This document shows positions 8,792 to 16,466 of a stretch of DNA of 50,650 bases, in pieces. Source of the stretch: Acidobacteriota bacterium (GTDB lineage Bacteria; Acidobacteriota; Terriglobia; Bryobacterales; Bryobacteraceae); the NCBI GenBank assembly GCA_016213725.1, contig JACQZS010000197.1, positions 1 through 50,650 of the forward strand, written 5' to 3'. How positions within the stretch are numbered: the first letter of the stretch is position 1; the number at the start of each line of letters is the position of its first letter. The position numbers and the translations under genes were made by a program. Under the pieces are notes generated by a model. The model made no database searches. It was given only the letters and a program-made list of their open reading frames with translations, and had not been told where the DNA came from.

Positions 8792-10087
8792 CTATCCGCG
8801 CTCAGCGCCGTCGTCCCCCCCTAGGCCCGTGAACGACAGCACACCCCACGCCGCCACCAGGAAGAACGACCAATCCACTGCCACGCGGTAACGCCCCACA
8901 TACTGGAAAAACAGATACACCGCTGGATACGCCACCCAGAACGGGAGCAGCACCATTGACGTCACCGGCTGGCTGCGCCTCAGTCTCAGTATCATGGCGG
9001 CCCACGCCAGTACGGAACTGATCGTCAAAATCGCCACGACAACCCGGTAGCCCGTACCAATCCCGAACCAGAACGCCAGCCCGTGCCCCACCATCAACCA
9101 TGCCGCTCTCCTCGGATGCTCCCGAATCCAGTCGAACGTCTGGTGCAGTAGCATGCGGTTGTAAACGATCTCCCCCCCCATGGCCTTCAGCCGCATCGCT
9201 TCCTCCGGGTCATTCGTGGGATGCGTCATCACCGCCCCCGACAACTTGTTCTCCGCCATCGTGAATCCCGCCCTGTCGTTGAACCCCTGTGACAGCTCGA
9301 TGCCCAGGTTGTTGCGAATGAAGATCCACTCCCCGAATTGCGCATGATTCCGCAATGTCCACGGCATCACTACCAACACCGCCGCACAGCCCGCCGCCAA
9401 CCACCATCGCACCGCCTGCCCCCTGCGCGGAGCCATCGCCACCGCCAGCACCGCCAGAAGGACGCAGCTCGGCAGCAACGACGGCGCCGAGTGATACAGC
9501 GCGCCCCACGCCGCTCCATACGTCACCGCAGCCCACCCCGGCGCCCACCCACGCATCCACAATCGCCGCGTCCACACCACCATCCCGGCCAGAGCCATCC
9601 CCGCCACCGCCTCATCCCACCCCCAGTGCACCTCTGCCGAAATATGCACCGGATACGCCGCCAGAATCAGCCCCGCCCAGAACCCCGCCCGGCGCCCCAG
9701 TCCCAATTGATCCGCCACCCACGGCATCAGCCCATACAGCGTCGAATATGCCAGAACGTTGATTACACACCGTGCCGTCTGCCCCGCTAGTCCTGCGCCC
9801 AGCCAACCAAAGAGCAACGAGAGCAAGAATGGAAAAAACGGCGGCAGGTGCGCCGTCGGCCCCGTGGGCGCCGCATACGGACTCGCAAACTCCCCATCCT
9901 GCACAATCGCCATCGCAACCCGGCACGCCTCCTTGCAGTCGCTGCCTTGCGAACCCGTCCCAAACAGGATTGCCAGCCGCACCAACGCCGCTATCGTGAA
10001 AACCAACAGCGAAGCGCGCACGGGACTGCTCAGCAGCCACCGGCCCCACCCCGCCGCCGTTCTCACAATCGCTTGCAGCCTCGTCAT
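8792..10087 (-). CDS. Multi-pass membrane glycosyltransferase, GT39/ArnT-like
   Basis: The protein has 431 residues with roughly ten membrane helices. After the first helix the loop GTGSQGSDCKEACRVAMAI, then PTGPTAHLPPFFPFLLSLLFG, matches the periplasmic loop and following helix of the PMT/ArnT/GT39 superfamily. That superfamily transfers sugars from polyprenyl-phosphate donors to lipids or proteins on the outer face of the inner membrane. Donor and acceptor cannot be told. The start at 10087 has a strong Shine-Dalgarno (AGGAGGAG, 3-4 bases before ATG). It is the last of a minus-strand set after the GGCT-like and NamZ-like genes (117 bp gap), which fits a loose cell-envelope theme. Confidence 0.7.
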   Translation of the reverse strand: MTRLQAIVRTAAGWGRWLLSSPVRASLLVFTIAALVRLAILFGTGSQGSDCKEACRVAMAIVQDGEFASPYAAPTGPTAHLPPFFPFLLSLLFGWLGAGLAGQTARCVINVLAYSTLYGLMPWVADQLGLGRRAGFWAGLILAAYPVHISAEVHWGWDEAVAGMALAGMVVWTRRLWMRGWAPGWAAVTYGAAWGALYHSAPSLLPSCVLLAVLAVAMAPRRGQAVRWWLAAGCAAVLVVMPWTLRNHAQFGEWIFIRNNLGIELSQGFNDRAGFTMAENKLSGAVMTHPTNDPEEAMRLKAMGGEIVYNRMLLHQTFDWIREHPRRAAWLMVGHGLAFWFGIGTGYRVVVAILTISSVLAWAAMILRLRRSQPVTSMVLLPFWVAYPAVYLFFQYVGRYRVAVDWSFFLVAAWGVLSFTGLGGDDGAERG

Positions 10088-10204
10088 CGTCTCCTCCTGT
10101 TTCTGCCTCTCGCCCCACCCGTCCGTGCCCCGCCGCCCGCAAAATCCTCCGCGGAATTCCCCGCTCGTGCCGCACTCCGCCGCATCCCTGCGCGCCTCAC
10201 ACCC

Positions 10205-10561
10205 TCAACTCGCCAGCTCATACACATACGCCCGCACCACTCCGCCCTCCACTAGCGTCACCGCCACTTCCACGCGCCTGTACCCGGGCCCTTCAAACTC
10301 GTCCAGCCGCGCCCAGTGCTCCGGCAGATCCGCCGATTCGAATACCTGCACCGCCACCTCCGGCCCTTCCGCATCCAACACCAATCCCGGAAAGCCAATC
10401 CACTGCCCCCACCCCGCCTCATACCTGCGCCCGCGCACACTCCCCCGGATCCACCGCCCCTTCAGTCCCTCCAATTGGTGGTGATTCACTTCCCCCGGCG
10501 CCAACGATCCATATACCGCCAGCCGCGTCTCCAATCCATGTCCATGCCCAAACTCAGCCAT
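10205..10561 (-). CDS. Gamma-glutamylcyclotransferase-fold (AIG2/YtfP-like) protein
   Basis: The protein has 118 residues. The GGCT fold signature YGSL is at 17-20 (RLAVYGSLAPGEVNHH), and LDEFEGPGYRRVEVAV near the C-terminus is the family's second hallmark, with the acidic residue region. Characterised members cyclise gamma-glutamyl amines or gamma-glutamyl-amino acids; many bacterial ones are uncharacterised. A longer frame from 10636 would overlap the NamZ-like gene. The start at 10561 is preferred because a perfect AGGAGG lies 9 bases upstream. The gene follows the NamZ-like gene by 59 bp on the same strand. Confidence 0.8.
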   Translation of the reverse strand: MAEFGHGHGLETRLAVYGSLAPGEVNHHQLEGLKGRWIRGSVRGRRYEAGWGQWIGFPGLVLDAEGPEVAVQVFESADLPEHWARLDEFEGPGYRRVEVAVTLVEGGVVRAYVYELAS

Positions 10562-10620
10562 TCCCTCAAACCTCCTCGCTTCTCCTGCACCCCGCCACCC
10601 CGCCGCACGCCCCAGCCCCC

Positions 10621-11793
10621 TCAGTACATCATCCACTCGCCCCGGCGCTCAACAAACTCCTCCACCTCCGCCCACCACGATTCCTCCATCGCCCCCGCCT
10701 TCATCCCGACCTCCACCTGCCCCCGTAGCCGCTCACTCCCGCTCAGGATGTCGATCGGCATCCTGTCGTGCACATACTCGAACGGAGGTTCCCGCCAGGC
10801 AAACCGCTCACCCCCCAGCTCATGGGCCGCCGCCAGAACCGCCGCCCCCACCCAACACGGTTTAAATCGCTCCCGGTCCAACACATGCACCTGCACCCCG
10901 CCGCACAACTCCCCTGCCCACTTGTCGACCGTCGGCCGGAACCACACCGGCCGGAACCGCGCCCCCGGCACATCGCAGCCATTCAACCGCCCGGCAAACT
11001 CCCCCGCGTCGAGATACGGCGCGCCAAGCAGCTCAAACGGCCGCGTCGTCCCCCGGCCTTCGCTCAGGTTCGTCCCCTCCACCAGCACGCTCCCCGGATA
11101 CACCGCCGCCGTCTCCAGCGTCGGCAGATTCGGCGATGCCATCACCCACGGCAGTCCCGTCTCGTCGAACCACATCGCTCGCCTCCACCCCTCGCACCGC
11201 ACCACCGTCAATTCCACGTCGATCCCCCGCTCCGCCCGCAGCAACCGCGCCAACTCCCCCATCGTCAATCCGTGCCGCATCGGCAAAGCGTGCATCCCGA
11301 TGAACGACTCAAAGCCCTCCCGCAGCACCGGCCCCTCCACCTCCACGCCGCCAATCGGATTCGGCCGGTCCAGCACCACGAACGGCAGCCCCGCGCGCCC
11401 GCACGCCTCCATCGCCAGCAACATCGTCCAGACAAACGTGTACGGCCGCGCACCCACGTCCGGCAGATCGCACACCATCACATCCAATCCCGCAAGCGAT
11501 GCCGCATCCGGCTGCCGCCGCTCTCCGTACAGGCTGAACACCGGCACCCCCAGCCGGCCATCCCATTCGTCCGCCGTCTCGATCATGTTGTCCTGCGCTT
11601 CGGCCTTCGCCCCGTGCTGCGGCCCGAAAAGCGCCGCCAGTTTCACCGCCGAAGCCGCGGCAAACCGCTCCGCCGCATGCGCCAGCTCTCCGTCCACTGA
11701 AGCCGGATTGGCGATCAATCCCACCCGCGCCCCGCCAAACCGCCCCAATTCCTCACTCAGGAACACATCCAGCCCAACCCGGCACCTGCTCAT
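10621..11793 (-). CDS. namZ: DUF1343 protein, NamZ-type exo-beta-N-acetylmuramidase
   Basis: The protein has 390 residues. The hallmarks of DUF1343 are present in order: VGLIANPASVD (24-34), LFGPQHG (55-61), DLPDVGARPYTF, VLDRPNPIGG, MHALPMRHGLTMGELA, and EGTNLSEGRGTTRPFELLGAPYLD. The founding characterised member, NamZ, removes terminal MurNAc residues from peptidoglycan fragments during cell-wall recycling, and the same role is the best guess here. The motif at 57-61 is GPQHG rather than the PEHG seen in other members. The ATG at 11793 was chosen over the one at 11823 because GGAGGAGAGGT sits just before it. No export signal is obvious. It is followed by a GGCT-like gene and preceded by a DUF2200 gene on the same strand. 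Confidence 0.82.
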   Translation of the reverse strand: MSRCRVGLDVFLSEELGRFGGARVGLIANPASVDGELAHAAERFAAASAVKLAALFGPQHGAKAEAQDNMIETADEWDGRLGVPVFSLYGERRQPDAASLAGLDVMVCDLPDVGARPYTFVWTMLLAMEACGRAGLPFVVLDRPNPIGGVEVEGPVLREGFESFIGMHALPMRHGLTMGELARLLRAERGIDVELTVVRCEGWRRAMWFDETGLPWVMASPNLPTLETAAVYPGSVLVEGTNLSEGRGTTRPFELLGAPYLDAGEFAGRLNGCDVPGARFRPVWFRPTVDKWAGELCGGVQVHVLDRERFKPCWVGAAVLAAAHELGGERFAWREPPFEYVHDRMPIDILSGSERLRGQVEVGMKAGAMEESWWAEVEEFVERRGEWMMY

Positions 11794-11827
11794 CGCTACC
11801 TCTCCTCCCGCGGGATCCTGCATCCCC

Positions 11828-12184
11828 TCACTTCCTCAGAATCTTCTCCATCGCCTTCCCCTTGGCCAATTCATCCACCAGCTTGTCCAGATAGCGGATC
11901 TGCCGCATCAGCGGATCTTCGATCTCCTCCACCCGATAACCGCAGATCAACCCTGTGATCATCGATGCATTCGGGTTCATCCGCGGCGCCTGCGCGAAGA
12001 AGTGCTCAAAATCCACCTTCTTCGCCATCACTTCCTGCAGCGCCTTCTCGTCGTAGCCCGTCAGCCACTCGATGATGGCGTGGACCTCCGCCTTCGTCCG
12101 CCCCTTCTTTTCCGCCTTGGCGATGTAGTGCGGGTACACGCCCGCAAACGGCATTCTGTAGACTCGCGTGGGATCCGTGGCCAT
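11828..12184 (-). CDS. DUF2200 family protein
   Basis: The protein has 118 residues and matches the short conserved DUF2200/COG4898 family. It opens with [19 protein letters not shown], followed by [20 protein letters not shown], then [32 protein letters not shown]. It is soluble, without a signal or membrane segment. The family has no established function that I know of. The start at 12184 gives the family's usual N-terminus; the frame extends to 12235 but that part looks untranslated. A weak GAAGAG lies upstream. It ends 34 bp before the NamZ-like gene. It is divergent from the candidate RiPP operon starting near 12434. Confidence 0.82.
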   Translation of the reverse strand: MATDPTRVYRMPFAGVYPHYIAKAEKKGRTKAEVHAIIEWLTGYDEKALQEVMAKKVDFEHFFAQAPRMNPNASMITGLICGYRVEEIEDPLMRQIRYLDKLVDELAKGKAMEKILRK

Positions 12185-12397
12185 ATTGCTCTTCAAAGCA
12201 TAGCGAGTCCGCTCCACACCCGGACACGTCCGCACCCGCCGGCCGCAGCCGCGAGCCTCTCCATCTCCCCCCCTGTCTGATTTTCATACTTTCGCACCTT
12301 TAATAACGAATAGTTAATTCTGCTTATCTCGCATTAAGTAATTCACTCCCCAACCCTCCTCCCCGGCGCATCGGGTAAAAAATAGCAACCCCTAAGG

Positions 12398-12427
12398 TGG
12401 TCAAAAAACGGAAGTTGTCTGTATACT
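12398..12427 (+). promoter_or_regulatory. Possible sigma-70-type promoter for the candidate RiPP operon
   Basis: TGGTCA (12398-12403) and TATACT (12422-12427) are separated by 18 bp. They lie in a locally AT-rich island (about 12290-12430) that contrasts with the GC-rich surroundings. The -10 element is good, the -35 element is moderate. A transcript starting about 7 bases after the -10 would begin at or next to the ATG at 12434. Predicted by eye only. Confidence 0.35.
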
Positions 12428-12433
12428 CTTCTC

Positions 12434-12607
12434 ATGCTGGGATGCCTGGAGAAAGAACAATTTCCGGATAATTCCCCGCCCACTCTCCCTTTCAACCCGG
12501 ACACCAGTCCGCTCGAGGATGGATTGGGCACGCATGATCGGAACGCCGGGAACTTCCGCAATCCCTGGCGGCATTCACTCAGAGCAAAGGAGCGACATAA
12601 TGCCTGA
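12434..12607 (+). CDS. Possible 57-residue leader ORF overlapping the precursor start
   Basis: ATG at 12434 opens a 57-codon frame (MLGCLEKEQFPDNSPPTLPF onward) that stops at TGA 12605-12607. This overlaps the first eight bases of the precursor-like gene at 12600 (ATGCCTGA arrangement), a geometry typical of translational coupling. No Shine-Dalgarno precedes it, but the likely -10 element ends only 6 bases upstream, so it could be translated from a leaderless mRNA. The protein is polar, proline- and asparagine-rich, with a basic C-terminus and one Cys. I recognise no family. It may be chance open frame in a 5' untranslated region. Confidence 0.3.
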   Translation: MLGCLEKEQFPDNSPPTLPFNPDTSPLEDGLGTHDRNAGNFRNPWRHSLRAKERHNA

Positions 12608-13022
12608 ATCCACCCCTACCAATCAAACTAAGTATGTGCGTGTGCTGGCGTCCGATCAGGAGGCCCGCGCGAAATTCCTTGCTAACCCCGAGGCTGCGGC
12701 CAAACAGGCCGGCATCACCCTCACGCCCGATTTCTCCAAGCTCCTCAAGAGCGAGTTGGTGGCTTTGGAAAAGGACGCCATTAAGGTCAACTTCCGCAAC
12801 CCCTATATCGACATCCATAAGGTGCCGGGCTTCAAGACCACCGGCCCCGCCGGACGCCCGGGCACCGTCATGAACGCCGCCGCCGTCGCCGCCGGAGCAG
12901 CCGTCGTCTCCGCCGCGGCCGCCGTCGTCTCCGCCGTCTGCGCCACCTACCAGGCCACCAAATGGCGCGGCCCCTCCGTCATCGCCGGCCCCCAGATCCG
13001 CACTCGCGGCGGCATCCGCTAA
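12600..13022 (+). CDS. Candidate RiPP precursor with NHLP/Nif11-like leader and Ala/Val-rich C-terminus
   Basis: The protein has 140 residues. The ATG at 12600 has AAGGAG 8 bases upstream. Residues 1-60 look like an NHLP- or Nif11-type leader: polar start, then a helix EARAKFLANPEAAAKQAGIT (21-40), then LTPDFSKLLKSELVALEKDA. Residues 61-90 are a loop rich in Gly and Pro (VPGFKTTGPAGRPGTV). Residues 91-117 are almost pure Ala/Val/Ser with a single Cys (C114), and 118-140 form a basic Gly/Arg/Pro tail. A 16-bp exact repeat (12900-12915 and 12921-12936, period 21 bp) encodes a duplicated AAVVSA heptad at 100-113. It precedes radical SAM, SPASM-only and methyltransferase genes, the classic position of a modified-peptide precursor. 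There is no GG cleavage site. A membrane-associated hypothetical protein is the alternative reading. Confidence 0.6.
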   Translation: MPESTPTNQTKYVRVLASDQEARAKFLANPEAAAKQAGITLTPDFSKLLKSELVALEKDAIKVNFRNPYIDIHKVPGFKTTGPAGRPGTVMNAAAVAAGAAVVSAAAAVVSAVCATYQATKWRGPSVIAGPQIRTRGGIR

Positions 13023-13036
13023 CACTCCGTCCATCC

Positions 13037-13076
13037 ACCGCCGCGGCCGCGGAACCTACCTCCCGGCCGCGGCGGT
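13037..13076 (+). terminator. Strong GC hairpin between precursor and radical SAM gene
   Basis: A perfect 13-bp stem (ACCGCCGCGGCCG at 13037-13049 with its complement at 13064-13076) closes a 14-base loop, 15 bp after the precursor stop. No T-run follows. In peptide operons such a structure often stabilises the precursor mRNA or partly terminates transcription, so that the precursor is made in excess over the enzymes. That role here is inferred. Confidence 0.55.
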
Positions 13077-13208
13077 TCGCCCAGCCTCCGCCCGCGCGCC
13101 GCCGCAACCCGGCCCGGCCTCTCGCCCCTTCCGCCGCCCGCCGGCGCCATCTCGCCCGCCACCGTTTCGCAAAGCCCTCTTCGTCCCCCATATCACTGGA
13201 GGTTTTCC

Positions 13209-14303
13209 TTGGAATACTTGAGCCCTAATCCATCCATTTCTCAGGATGATCAATTCGACATTCTGAACGAGGCCATGCAATTGGGCTCTCTCATGCCTGT
13301 CACTTATCAAGGCCTTGTTGTCGAAAATACCTCCGCCTGCAACGCCAAATGCCGCATGTGCTACCAGGCCGCCGGCCCCACCGGCTCCGATATCCTCGGC
13401 AAGGCCTCGCTCTCGCCCGAACAGGTCGAAATCCTCCTCGCCGACGCCCTCCACATCCCCTCTCTCGCCCGCCGCTTCCACCTCGCCGGCGGCGAAGCCT
13501 TCCTCCGCCCCGCTGATTGCTTCCGCCTCTTTCGCACCGCCCGCTCCCTCGGCTACGAAGACATCACCACCACCACCAACGCCTATTGGGCCTACACCCC
13601 CAATCGCGCCGCCGCCATCTGCCAGGAGGCTCGCGACGCCGGACTCCGCCGCATGGAGATCAGTTGGGATTTCTGGCATCTCGATCACATCCGCGCCGAT
13701 TGCGTCTCCAATGCCCTCGAAGCCGGCGCCCGCTTCGGTATCTCCACCGTCCTTCGCATCCTCACCACCCAATCCCACTCCATCGCCGAAGCCCTCTCCC
13801 ATCTCCGCCCCGATGCCCTCGAACTCGCCACCGAAATCCAGTCCTGCCCCGTCTTCCCCACCGGCCGCGCCGCCTCCGAAATCCCGCCCGACGACATCTT
13901 CTACGGCCAGGACCTCGGCGGCAATTGCCACGCCATCCTCCACCTCACCGTCAACGCCCGCGGCAACGTCTACCCCTGCTGCGCCGGCGCCGACCAGACC
14001 CAGGGCCTCTCCTTCGGCAACATCCACCAGGAATCCATCCGCGACATCGCCGTCCGCATGAACTCCTCCCGCCTCCTCCGCACCCTCGTCTTCTTCGGCG
14101 TCGGCGCCCTGGAGCCCATCCTCCGCGAACACGGCGTCCAGCTCGGTGACCGCTTCAGCAACATCTGCCACCTCTGCTGGGAGATCTTCTCCCGCCCCGA
14201 ACGCGCCGCCATCGTCCACCAGTTCTTCCGCGAACAGGAGCTCCACGAAGCCCAGCGCCTCGAACAACTCCTGCCCATCCTCCAAAGCGCCCAGGAGAGC
14301 TAA
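13209..14303 (+). CDS. Radical SAM protein with SPASM-like C-terminal cluster domain
   Basis: The protein has 364 residues. C44-x3-C48-x2-C51 (SACNAKCRMC) is the radical SAM [4Fe-4S] motif and AGGEAF at 93-98 the GGE motif that contacts SAM. The C-terminal part carries further cysteines (C213, C240, C257, C258, C320, C323) in SPASM/twitch style: GNCHAILHLTVNARGNVYPCC, then NICHLC. SPASM radical SAM enzymes modify peptides, for example by thioether, C-C or epimerisation chemistry; the reaction here is unknown. The start is a TTG at 13209 supported by GGAGG 6 bases upstream; the first in-frame ATGs would cut into the N-terminus. It lies 186 bp after the precursor-like gene and 3 bp before the SPASM-only gene. 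Third codon positions are almost uniformly C. Confidence 0.88.
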   Translation: MEYLSPNPSISQDDQFDILNEAMQLGSLMPVTYQGLVVENTSACNAKCRMCYQAAGPTGSDILGKASLSPEQVEILLADALHIPSLARRFHLAGGEAFLRPADCFRLFRTARSLGYEDITTTTNAYWAYTPNRAAAICQEARDAGLRRMEISWDFWHLDHIRADCVSNALEAGARFGISTVLRILTTQSHSIAEALSHLRPDALELATEIQSCPVFPTGRAASEIPPDDIFYGQDLGGNCHAILHLTVNARGNVYPCCAGADQTQGLSFGNIHQESIRDIAVRMNSSRLLRTLVFFGVGALEPILREHGVQLGDRFSNICHLCWEIFSRPERAAIVHQFFREQELHEAQRLEQLLPILQSAQES

Positions 14304-14306
14304 TCC

Positions 14307-15191
14307 ATGACCCGGCAAGTCCTTCACCTCTTCCGCTCCGCCGTCGTCCTCTCTGACGACGCGCCCCCCGCCGCCCTCCTCGCCTGGCTGCCCCGCTGGG
14401 ACGCCCTCGTCAAGCAAAACCTCGGCATCCTCGACGGCGAAAACCTCCACGCCCTCTACGGCCGCGCCCTCACTCTTCTCGCCCCCGCCCTCCGCCCCTG
14501 CGCCGCGGAGCTCTCTGCCCTCGGCCCCCTCGCCCGCGAACTCGGCCTCTCCGTCGCCGTCAACCTCTCCCTCGCCGAAGCCCTCTCCCCCGACTTCGAT
14601 ACCCTCGCCCTCCTCGCCCGCGCCATGGTCGGCACCGTCTATCTCGACGCCCGCCAGGCCCCTCCTTCCACCCCCTCCGCCGACGTCCTCCACCTCGTCC
14701 GCGCCCTCCGCTCCGCTGGCGTCAACCCCGCCCTCGTCGGCCCCGTCGCCCGCTGGAACTCCTTCGGCCTCCTCGACGAGCCCTTCCTCAACGCCGGCAC
14801 CGTCCACTTCGCCCCCGCCGGCCGCGCCGCCCTCTCCTCCCTCCTCGCCTCCGGACCCAGCCCCTTCGAAATCCGCAACTCCTTCGACCCCTGCAAGGAA
14901 CGCCTCGCCGTCTTCGTCGCCCCCGACGGCGGCCTCTACCCCTGCCATGGCCTCGTCGGCGTCGAACCCTTCCGCATCGGCTCCCTCGACGGCGAACTCC
15001 CCCTCCACATCACCCCCCGCCAACAGGACCTCCTCTCATCCTGGTCCGCCGCCGGCCCCGGCTGCCTCGGCTGCGTCGAGCCCGACCCGGACTCCCCCCT
15101 CCCCCTCATCTGCGAACTCCACAAAGCCGAACTCCTCGCCTCTTCGCACCCCACCTCTCATGCCGGCCACCAAACCCTGCGCGCACTCTAG
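14307..15191 (+). CDS. SPASM-domain partner lacking the radical SAM cluster motif
   Basis: The protein has 294 residues. It has no CX3CX2C, so it should not bind the SAM-cleaving cluster. Its C-terminal half nevertheless copies the SPASM region of the preceding enzyme. C196-x16-C213 in the text PCKERLAVFVAPDGGLYPC matches the neighbour's C240-x16-C257 exactly, and C253-x2-C256 matches C320-x2-C323. A further Cys is at 269. The N-terminal 180 residues look like a degraded TIM-barrel (VAVNLSLAEALSPD, VRALRSAGVNPALVGPV). It probably arose by duplication and now acts as a partner, substrate-binding or electron-relay subunit; this is inference. The ATG is 3 bp after the radical SAM stop, and the end overlaps the methyltransferase gene by 32 bp. 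Confidence 0.78.
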   Translation: MTRQVLHLFRSAVVLSDDAPPAALLAWLPRWDALVKQNLGILDGENLHALYGRALTLLAPALRPCAAELSALGPLARELGLSVAVNLSLAEALSPDFDTLALLARAMVGTVYLDARQAPPSTPSADVLHLVRALRSAGVNPALVGPVARWNSFGLLDEPFLNAGTVHFAPAGRAALSSLLASGPSPFEIRNSFDPCKERLAVFVAPDGGLYPCHGLVGVEPFRIGSLDGELPLHITPRQQDLLSSWSAAGPGCLGCVEPDPDSPLPLICELHKAELLASSHPTSHAGHQTLRAL

Positions 15192-16446
15192 CCCCTCCGC
15201 CGTCCGCCGCCAGGTGGCCGACTTCTACTCGCGCTACCCCTATCCCCCGCCCGCCATCGTCACCCGCTACCAGCGCCCGGCTTTCGCCCTGGAGCGTCTC
15301 AACCTCCGCCTCGCCGCCGCCGGCCGCCCGCCTCTCCCGCCCAACCTCCGCATCTGGGCCCCCGGCGGCGGCACCACCCTCCCCGTCCAACTCGCCCTCC
15401 ACTTCCCCTCGGCCTCCATCCTCGCCACCGACATCTGCGCCCGCTCCCTCCAAATCGCCGCCAAAATCGCCCGCTCCCTCCAGCTCACCAACATCGACTT
15501 CCGCCACGAAGACCTCCTCGACAGCGCCTACCGCGGCCAGTTCCACCTCATCGATTGCGCCGGCGTCCTCAACCATGTCGCCCGCCCCGCCGACGGCTTC
15601 CGCGCCATCCGCCGCGCCCTCCATCCCTCCGGCGTCGCCAACCTCTGGGTCTACAACACCCGCCAGCGCTGGCTCAGCGACGCCTGGCAATCCGCCCTCG
15701 CCCTCCTCGGCGCCACCCAATCCGCCACCCAGACCAACGACCGCTGGACCCTCGCCCGCCACCTCGTCGACTGGGCCCGCCTCCAACCCAACTGGCGCCG
15801 CACCCGCGAAGCCCTCGGCGCCATCCATCCCTCCATCGATCCCGTCAACACCGCCGACGCCCTCATCCATCCCCGCGAAATCTCCTTCACCCTCGCCCAG
15901 CTCTGGAGCCTCCTCGCCCGCTCCGGCCTCCACTTCCTCGCCTGGCGCGAAGACCACGCCTGGGACCCTCTCAACACCCCCGGCCTCCCTGCCCCCCTGC
16001 GCGCCCGCATCGCCACTCTCCCCCCGCTCGAACGCTTCCAACTCATCGAAGCCCTGGCCGAAGAAGACGCCCCCTACTTCGACCTCTTCGCCGTCCGCGC
16101 CAACCCGCCCCATTCCCCCGCCCCCGTCCTGCCCGAAACCTGGCGCCCCGCCTTCAACCCCTCCATCGAGTTCATCAACCTCCGCGGCGCCCGCGCCGTC
16201 TCCAGCCACCACATGCCCGTCCTCCGCCGCACGGAGGACTCCTGGGCCGCCTACCAGAACGGCGACGCCCGCGAAAAGTCCGGACTCTGGCTCCCCCTCA
16301 CCCCGCCCCAGGCCCGTCTCCTCGAACAAGCCGACGGCACCCGTACAGTCCCCGAACTCCTCCGCGAACCCTCCTCCGAACCCCGCCGCGCCCTCGCCGC
16401 CTTCCTCCACCGCGCCGCCTCTTCCCCCGTAGCCCTCCTCGCCTGA
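15160..16446 (+). CDS. SAM-dependent methyltransferase with PqqD-like C-terminal domain
   Basis: The protein has 428 residues. After VADFYSRYPYPPP (19-31), a motif seen in a class of peptide- or tetrapyrrole-type methyltransferases, comes a class I Rossmann domain. Motif I is IWAPGGGTTLPVQLA (65-79), the acidic ribose-binding residue is in ILATDICARS, and HLIDCAGVLNHVARPADGF is motif IV. A helical middle region follows. The last 55 residues (LWLPLTPPQARLLEQADGTR, then TVPELL) resemble the PqqD winged helix that recognises RiPP leaders, so this could be a fused leader-binding element. The frame stays open to 14947, but upstream text is an antiframe of the previous gene. The ATG at 15160 fits best and gives a 32-bp overlap, implying translational coupling. 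The gene ends 20 bp before the convergent permease. Confidence 0.82.
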   Translation: MPATKPCAHSSPSAVRRQVADFYSRYPYPPPAIVTRYQRPAFALERLNLRLAAAGRPPLPPNLRIWAPGGGTTLPVQLALHFPSASILATDICARSLQIAAKIARSLQLTNIDFRHEDLLDSAYRGQFHLIDCAGVLNHVARPADGFRAIRRALHPSGVANLWVYNTRQRWLSDAWQSALALLGATQSATQTNDRWTLARHLVDWARLQPNWRRTREALGAIHPSIDPVNTADALIHPREISFTLAQLWSLLARSGLHFLAWREDHAWDPLNTPGLPAPLRARIATLPPLERFQLIEALAEEDAPYFDLFAVRANPPHSPAPVLPETWRPAFNPSIEFINLRGARAVSSHHMPVLRRTEDSWAAYQNGDAREKSGLWLPLTPPQARLLEQADGTRTVPELLREPSSEPRRALAAFLHRAASSPVALLA

Positions 16447-16466
16447 CCCTCGCCCCCGCACAAGCC

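Noticed and set aside
10316-12280. 654-codon plus-strand ORF opposite the GGCT, NamZ and DUF2200 genes
   Set aside because: Covers three well-recognised minus-strand genes and has low-complexity Ser/Pro/Arg text.
13056-15023. 655-codon minus-strand ORF opposite the radical SAM and SPASM genes
   Set aside because: Gly/Ala/Glu/Asp-rich shadow of C-ending codons on the plus strand; no domain text.
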